Made by a program: the position numbers and the translations under genes
The notes under the pieces: generated by a model
Seen by the model: the letters and a program-made list of their open reading frames with translations, nothing else
Databases searched by the model: none
Told to the model about the DNA's origin: nothing
Shown: positions 60,322 through 64,000 of the stretch, one piece after another
How positions within the stretch are numbered: the first letter of the stretch is position 1
Layout of the letters: each line of letters starts with the position of its first letter
From: Labrys miyagiensis
GTDB taxonomy: Bacteria > Pseudomonadota > Alphaproteobacteria > Rhizobiales > Labraceae
Length of the DNA stretch: 64,000 nt
Assembly (NCBI RefSeq): GCF_030160835.1
Contig: NZ_BSPC01000024.1
Coordinates: 186,001 to 250,000 of the forward strand
Direction of reading: 5' to 3'

Positions 60322-60693
60322 TTGAGCGTGATGATGCGATTTACCCTTCCTGTAGCCGCCCTGTGCCTGAGTGCCGCCCTTGCGGGCACCCCGGCCTCCG
60401 CCGCGGATGGCCGTACCGGCGCTTTTGTCGGCGGCGCGGCGCTTGGCGCCGTCGGCGGCGTGCTAATCGGCCAGGCCCTCGCCAACCGGCCGCCGCCTCC
60501 ACCCCCGGTCGTGCGTCCGGCCCCGGTGATCTACGATCCCTATTTCAGCCAGCTCGACCGCCTGCACGCCGATTGCGACGCCGGCAGCCGCCGCGCCTGC
60601 ATCGCCTTCGGTGAGTTTTTGGGCGAGCATCGCGAGCGCCAGGCGGAGTGGCGGCGCGAGCATCCGGACCTGTTCCACTGGGATGATTATTGA
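60322..60693 (+). CDS. Small secreted or membrane-anchored protein with glycine-zipper segment
   Basis: The 123-residue frame has a signal peptide (FTLPVAALCLSAALAGTPASA), a glycine-rich segment GAFVGGAALGAVGGVLIG, a Pro-rich linker, and a C-terminal part LDRLHADCDAGSRRACIAFG with two cysteines. AGGAG at 60311-60315 favours the TTG at 60322; ATGs at 60331 and 60334 are the alternatives. A 208-nt AT-rich leader precedes it, containing an imperfect GCTTCTCGCT/AGTGAGAAGC inverted repeat (60192-60230). Function unknown. Confidence 0.72.
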   Translation: MSVMMRFTLPVAALCLSAALAGTPASAADGRTGAFVGGAALGAVGGVLIGQALANRPPPPPPVVRPAPVIYDPYFSQLDRLHADCDAGSRRACIAFGEFLGEHRERQAEWRREHPDLFHWDDY

Positions 60694-60742
60694 GGGGTAG
60701 GGCTCAGCGTTCGACCGGAGCTCTGCTCTCAGGTGTCGCGCA

Positions 60743-60917
60743 GCCCCTCACCTCAATCCTCTCCCCGTAAGAACGGGGCGAGGGGACTTCGAAGGCGGGC
60801 CTAAGCCTGGGAAGACTCATCTCGCTCGGCCGGCTGAGCGAGATGAAGCGTTGCAGAACAAATCGCGGCGATTATGCCCCCTCGCCCCGTTTACGTGGAA
60901 AGGATAAAGGTGAGGGG
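60743..60917. repeat. Composite inverted-repeat element, GCCCCTCACC...GGTGAGGGG family
   Basis: This is the same family as 16580-16849, with its arms exchanged. GCCCCTCACC and the CTCTCCCCGTAAGAACGGGG block lie at the left, the inverted CCCCTCGCCCCG and GGTGAGGGG at the right, and TCATCTCGCTC/GAGCGAGATGA in the centre (about 60817-60847). It lies between convergent genes. Confidence 0.75.
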
Positions 60918-60964
60918 TTACGCGACTTTCACCGATACAAGGACCTCAGACCGCCCCTGCCGCC

Positions 60965-61528
60965 TCACGCCGCCCGGACTTCCTGCACTTCGGGTACGAA
61001 GTGGCGCAGCAGGTTCTGGATGCCGTTGCGCAGCGTCGCGGTGGAGGAGGGGCAGCCGGAGCAAGCGCCCTTCATGTCGAGATAGACGACCCCCTCGCGG
61101 AAGCCACGGAAGGTGATGTCGCCGCCATCGGCCGCAACGGCCGGGCGCACGCGGGTGTCGAGCAGGTCCTTGATGGTCTCGACCGTCTCCTCATCCGCCT
61201 CGTCGAAGAATTCCTCGCCCATGGCGCCGTTGGTCACGGCATGCTCGCGCAGGATCGGAGCGTCGGAGAGGTAGTGCTCCATGATGGCGCCGAGCACAGC
61301 TGGCTTGAGGTGCTGCCATTCCGCCTGGGATTTGGTGATGGTGATGAAATCCGAGCCGAAGAACACGCCGGCCACGCCTTCGATCGAGAACAGCTTCTCG
61401 GCCAGCGGTGACTGTGCGCCCTCGGCGGCATTGGTCATGTGCAGGGTGCTGCCTTCGGGCAGGACTTCGCGGCCGGGCAGGAATTTGAGGGTCGACGGGT
61501 TCGGCGTCGCCTCGGTCTGAATGAACAT
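60965..61528 (-). CDS. NfuA-like iron-sulfur cluster carrier (NifU family)
   Basis: The 187-residue protein has an N-terminal Nfu domain (MFIQTEATPNPSTLKFLPG) and a C-terminal NifU domain whose cluster-binding cysteines are in MKGACSGCPSSTATLRNGI (CxxC). Such proteins receive 4Fe-4S clusters and deliver them to client enzymes such as aconitase. The start at 61528 follows GGAGAGAGAA. It lies 52 nt downstream of an alpha/beta hydrolase gene on the same strand. Confidence 0.95.
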   Translation of the reverse strand: MFIQTEATPNPSTLKFLPGREVLPEGSTLHMTNAAEGAQSPLAEKLFSIEGVAGVFFGSDFITITKSQAEWQHLKPAVLGAIMEHYLSDAPILREHAVTNGAMGEEFFDEADEETVETIKDLLDTRVRPAVAADGGDITFRGFREGVVYLDMKGACSGCPSSTATLRNGIQNLLRHFVPEVQEVRAA

Positions 61529-61579
61529 TTCTCTCTCCGCTCCAACGACCGGGTCAAGGCCGGCCAGGATCACTGGTGA

Positions 61580-62365
61580 TTATAGAAGCAGCTGCGATTT
61601 GGGCGCAACGCTTTCCACCGCCTCGATCAGCTTCTCCAGATCCTGCGGCCGCGACAGGCGGTGGTCGCCATCCTTGATCAGCGTCATCGTGACATCGTCC
61701 TCCGCCAGGCGCTCGACCAGGGTCATGGCATGCTGCCAGGGCACGTCCGGATCTTCCATTCCCTGTAATATGTGCACGGGGCAGCCGGTTTTCACCATGC
61801 CGCCGAGAAGAAGATGATTGCGGCCTTCCTCGATCAAGGCCCGGGTGATCGGATAGGGCTCGGGCGAATAGGCCGAGGGGCGCAGCCAGGCGCCTTTCTC
61901 CAGGATGTCGCGCTTCACCGCCTCGGGAAACCGGTCCCACATCAGCGTCTGCGTAAAGTCGGCGGCGGGGGCGATCAGCACCAGGCCGGCGGGCGCCAAC
62001 GCCGTGCCGGCGAGGCGCTGGGCGGCAAGCAGCGCGATCCAGCCGCCCATGGAGGAGCCGACCAGGATCGGCGGCGTCTTCACCACCCTGGTGATCACCG
62101 CCAGCGCATCCTCGAGCCACAGGCCGATGGTGCCATCCTCGAATCGGCCGCCGGATTCGCCGTGGCCGGAATAGTCGAAGCGGGTCACGGCGCGATGGTG
62201 CCTGGCGCCCCATTCGGCCAGATGCGTCGCCTTGGTCGCCAGCATGTCGGAGCGGAAGCCGCCGAGCCAGACCACGTCCGGCCCACGCCCGGACTGGTGG
62301 CGCCAGGCAATTTTCCGGGCCGAGGTGTCCTCGCCGAGCTCGATCATGCCGGGATCGCTAATCAT
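61580..62365 (-). CDS. Alpha/beta hydrolase (acyl-thioesterase-like)
   Basis: The 261-residue cytosolic hydrolase has VVWLGGFRSDMLATKAT, FDYSGHGESGG, the nucleophile elbow ILVGSSMGGWIALLAA (GSSMGG), and an acid/histidine pair in QGMEDPDVPW and IKDGDHRLSRP. The pattern fits palmitoyl-thioesterase-like ABHD10 and related bacterial hydrolases. ATG 62365 has AAGGAAGTGACTGC upstream; ATG 62386 is an alternative. It may be co-transcribed with the Nfu gene downstream. Confidence 0.87.
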   Translation of the reverse strand: MISDPGMIELGEDTSARKIAWRHQSGRGPDVVWLGGFRSDMLATKATHLAEWGARHHRAVTRFDYSGHGESGGRFEDGTIGLWLEDALAVITRVVKTPPILVGSSMGGWIALLAAQRLAGTALAPAGLVLIAPAADFTQTLMWDRFPEAVKRDILEKGAWLRPSAYSPEPYPITRALIEEGRNHLLLGGMVKTGCPVHILQGMEDPDVPWQHAMTLVERLAEDDVTMTLIKDGDHRLSRPQDLEKLIEAVESVAPKSQLLL

Positions 62366-62482
62366 GCAGTCACTTCCTTCTGACATTCCCGTAAAAGCTG
62401 CTGCAAAAAACCTCTCAGCAACCTGGCTTTGGCCATTGCAACATCTTTCATTCGTTAAGAATGACGCTCTATAAGCAGAACT

Positions 62483-63745
62483 ATGCCGCAACAACCAGCG
62501 TCCTCTCCCGATTTTCTGCGCAGCTCCCGCCCGCCGGCCCGCCGGCCGAAGGAGGAGCGTTTTGCCGGCATCACGGTGCTGCAGATCATCCCGGCCCTCG
62601 ACGCAGGCGGGGCCGAGCGCACCACCATCGACATCGCCGATGCGTTGACGCGGGCCGGGGCCCGCGCCCTGGTCGCAACGGAGGGCGGGCGCCTGGTCGG
62701 CGAATTGCAGGCGCGCGGCGGTCTATGGATTCCCTTCAACGCCTCCACCAAGAATCCCCTGCGCATCTGGGGCAATGCCAAGCGGCTGGAACGGCTGGTG
62801 CGCGAGGAGAAGATCGACCTCATCCATGCCCGCTCACGGGCGCCGGCCTGGTCGGCACGGCTCGCCACCAAGCGGTTGGAGCTGCCCTTCGTCACCACCT
62901 ATCACGGTGCCTATTCGGCTTCGAGCGCCTGGAAGAAGCGCTACAACGGCGTGATGGCGGAGGCCGATATCGTCATCGCCAACTCCAACTTCACCGCCGC
63001 CACCATCAAGGAGAACTGGCCGGAGGCGGCAGAGCGCCTGCGCGTCATCCACCGCGGCACGGACCTGACGGCCTTCACGCCCGCCTCCGTCTCCTTCGAG
63101 CGCGTCGAGGCGCTACGCAAGGCCTGGAACATCGCGCCGCATCAGCGCATCGTGCTGCTGCCGGGCCGTCTCACCGCCTGGAAGGGCCAGCGCGTGCTGA
63201 TCGATGCCGCCGCCATCATGAAGCAGAAGGGCCTGGAGGATACCGTCTTCGTGCTGGCGGGCGACGCCCAGGGGCGCGACGGCTATGTCAGCGACCTCAA
63301 CGCCCGCATCGCCGAGCGTGGCCTCAAGGGTCTGGTCCTGCTGGTCGGCCATTGCAGCGACATGCCGGCAGCCTATCTTTCCGCCGCCGCCGTCGCCATT
63401 CCATCCACCAGCCCGGAAGCCTTCGGCCGCACGGCGGTGGAGGCGCAGGCCATGGGCTGCCCCGTCGTCGTCTCCGACCATGGCGCGACGTCCGAGACCG
63501 TGCTCGCCCCGCCGGAGATCGTCGGCAATCTGCGCACCGGATGGCGCACCGCGGTGGGGGACGCCGATGCCCTCGCCGAAGCGCTGATGGAGGCGCTCAC
63601 ATTGGGCGCTTCGGCGCGCGACGGATTGGCCGCGCGTGCCCGAGCGCATGTCGAGGCTCATTTCTCGCTGGACGTGATGTGTAATGCCACGCTCGATGCC
63701 TATGCAGAATTGCTGATCGAGAGCCGAAAGCTCAGGGAAGAGTAA
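62483..63745 (+). CDS. Glycosyltransferase family 4 (GT-B fold)
   Basis: The 420-residue glycosyltransferase has an N-terminal domain with VLQIIPALDAGGAERTTIDIA and LIHARSRAPAW, and a C-terminal domain with LLPGRLTAWKGQRVLIDAA and SPEAFGRTAVEAQAMGCPVV, the donor-binding E-x7-E-type region of GT4. It probably builds a surface polysaccharide or LPS core, with a nucleotide-sugar donor. No polysaccharide genes surround it. It is divergent from the hydrolase gene. Confidence 0.92.
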   Translation: MPQQPASSPDFLRSSRPPARRPKEERFAGITVLQIIPALDAGGAERTTIDIADALTRAGARALVATEGGRLVGELQARGGLWIPFNASTKNPLRIWGNAKRLERLVREEKIDLIHARSRAPAWSARLATKRLELPFVTTYHGAYSASSAWKKRYNGVMAEADIVIANSNFTAATIKENWPEAAERLRVIHRGTDLTAFTPASVSFERVEALRKAWNIAPHQRIVLLPGRLTAWKGQRVLIDAAAIMKQKGLEDTVFVLAGDAQGRDGYVSDLNARIAERGLKGLVLLVGHCSDMPAAYLSAAAVAIPSTSPEAFGRTAVEAQAMGCPVVVSDHGATSETVLAPPEIVGNLRTGWRTAVGDADALAEALMEALTLGASARDGLAARARAHVEAHFSLDVMCNATLDAYAELLIESRKLREE

Positions 63746-63786
63746 CGGGCCGTCGTGAGAAAATCGCAGTAAATGCAATCAAAGCG

Positions 63787-63815
63787 TTGACTTCCGACCG
63801 CTTCGGCAACATCTT
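63787..63815 (+). promoter_or_regulatory. Candidate promoter for infC
   Basis: TTGACT (63787-63792) is a good -35 match. A weak -10 (CATCTT, 63810-63815) follows after 17 nt, about 80 nt before the infC start. Alphaproteobacterial -10 boxes are often weak, so this is only suggestive. Confidence 0.3.
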
Positions 63816-63892
63816 CCCGCATCCGGGCGCGGGGTTCGATGCGAACCTGTCTGCTTGCCCAAATTACATCAACGGTAGAGGAGTTTACCGCC

Positions 63893-64000
63893 ATTCGTCG
63901 CCCTATGAGGACAAACGCGCCGGTCACCAAGGATGGACCGCGCATCAATGAGGAGATTCGTAACCGCGATGTCATGCTGATCGATCAGGACGGCCAGAAT
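63893..64000 (+). CDS. infC: Translation initiation factor IF-3, N-terminal part
   Basis: The gene runs off the window; 36 codons are visible. They begin IRRPMRTNAPVTKDGPRINE (first residue translated as Met) and continue EIRNRDVMLIDQDGQN, the IF-3 N-terminal domain. The start is ATT at 63893, with AGAGGAG about 9 nt upstream. An AUU start is the hallmark of infC, used for its own feedback control because IF-3 discriminates against non-standard starts. IF-3 keeps 30S subunits free and proofreads initiation. ATG 63905 would be an internal alternative. Confidence 0.9.
   Translation, partial: MRRPMRTNAPVTKDGPRINEEIRNRDVMLIDQDGQN

Overview
The window is GC-rich, densely coded chromosomal DNA from an alphaproteobacterium, most likely order Hyphomicrobiales (Rhizobiales). 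The evidence is gene content and order (sppA-ihfB-lapA, mutS-glnD, ohrR/ohr, TypA, EpmA, an Nfu scaffold), small secreted proteins with a GCG...HPN.WG.C signature, and intergenic repeats of the kinds that recur in this order. I see no tRNA, rRNA, CRISPR array, insertion sequence or phage gene. Genus is not decidable from the sequence alone.

Layout. 1-9.9 kb holds housekeeping and redox genes: the end of a DapA-like gene, a YgjP-type metalloprotease, epmA, a fasciclin protein, a cytochrome b561/molybdo-oxidoreductase pair, typA, and a methyltransferase divergent from an MmyB-like regulator. 10-23 kb holds sppA-ihfB-lapA, an ornithine cyclodeaminase-like gene, the divergent ohrR/ohr peroxide pair, several hydrolases and small enzymes, hemW, nadE and a dienelactone hydrolase. 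23-29 kb holds mutS and glnD. 29-33.5 kb is an accessory three-gene operon on the minus strand: a cytosolic trypsin-like protease with an N-terminal effector-associated domain (EAD), a helical partner with a second EAD-like domain, and a membrane protein that looks like the flanking parts of a STAND protein without its NTPase. This is the best candidate for a poorly described (probably immunity or cell-death) system. 34-37.4 kb holds an MFS transporter, an SDR and a sterol-desaturase-like membrane oxidase.

37.5-46.2 kb is a polyol/sugar locus. It has an Rbs-type ABC transporter, a mannitol-dehydrogenase-family enzyme, a LacI repressor, a PfkB kinase, and a hexuloisomerase/hexulose-phosphate-synthase pair normally associated with formaldehyde chemistry. 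Two identical 16-bp palindromes lie in front of its two transcription units and are probably the LacI operators. 47.7-54.6 kb is a complete malonate decarboxylase operon (mdcACDEGBH) with a divergent GntR regulator and four copies of TGTATGCA between them. 54.7-57.3 kb is an envelope-stress cluster: an EF-hand protein, an ECF sigma factor, two paralogous candidate anti-sigma proteins, a CnrX/CpxP-like periplasmic sensor and a GCG-motif protein. 57.4-64 kb holds a DUF1800/DUF1501 pair, an Nfu scaffold, an alpha/beta hydrolase, a glycosyltransferase and the first 36 codons of infC, with its typical ATT start.

A striking feature of the whole window is a set of intergenic inverted-repeat elements of about 75-205 bp, mostly 75-130 bp. 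Each arm carries a G-rich edge and a short hairpin with a pyrimidine-rich loop. At least six hairpin families share this architecture, and most elements begin or end within about 10 nt of a stop codon. They look like REP/REPIN-type mobile repeats that settle at gene ends and may act as terminators.
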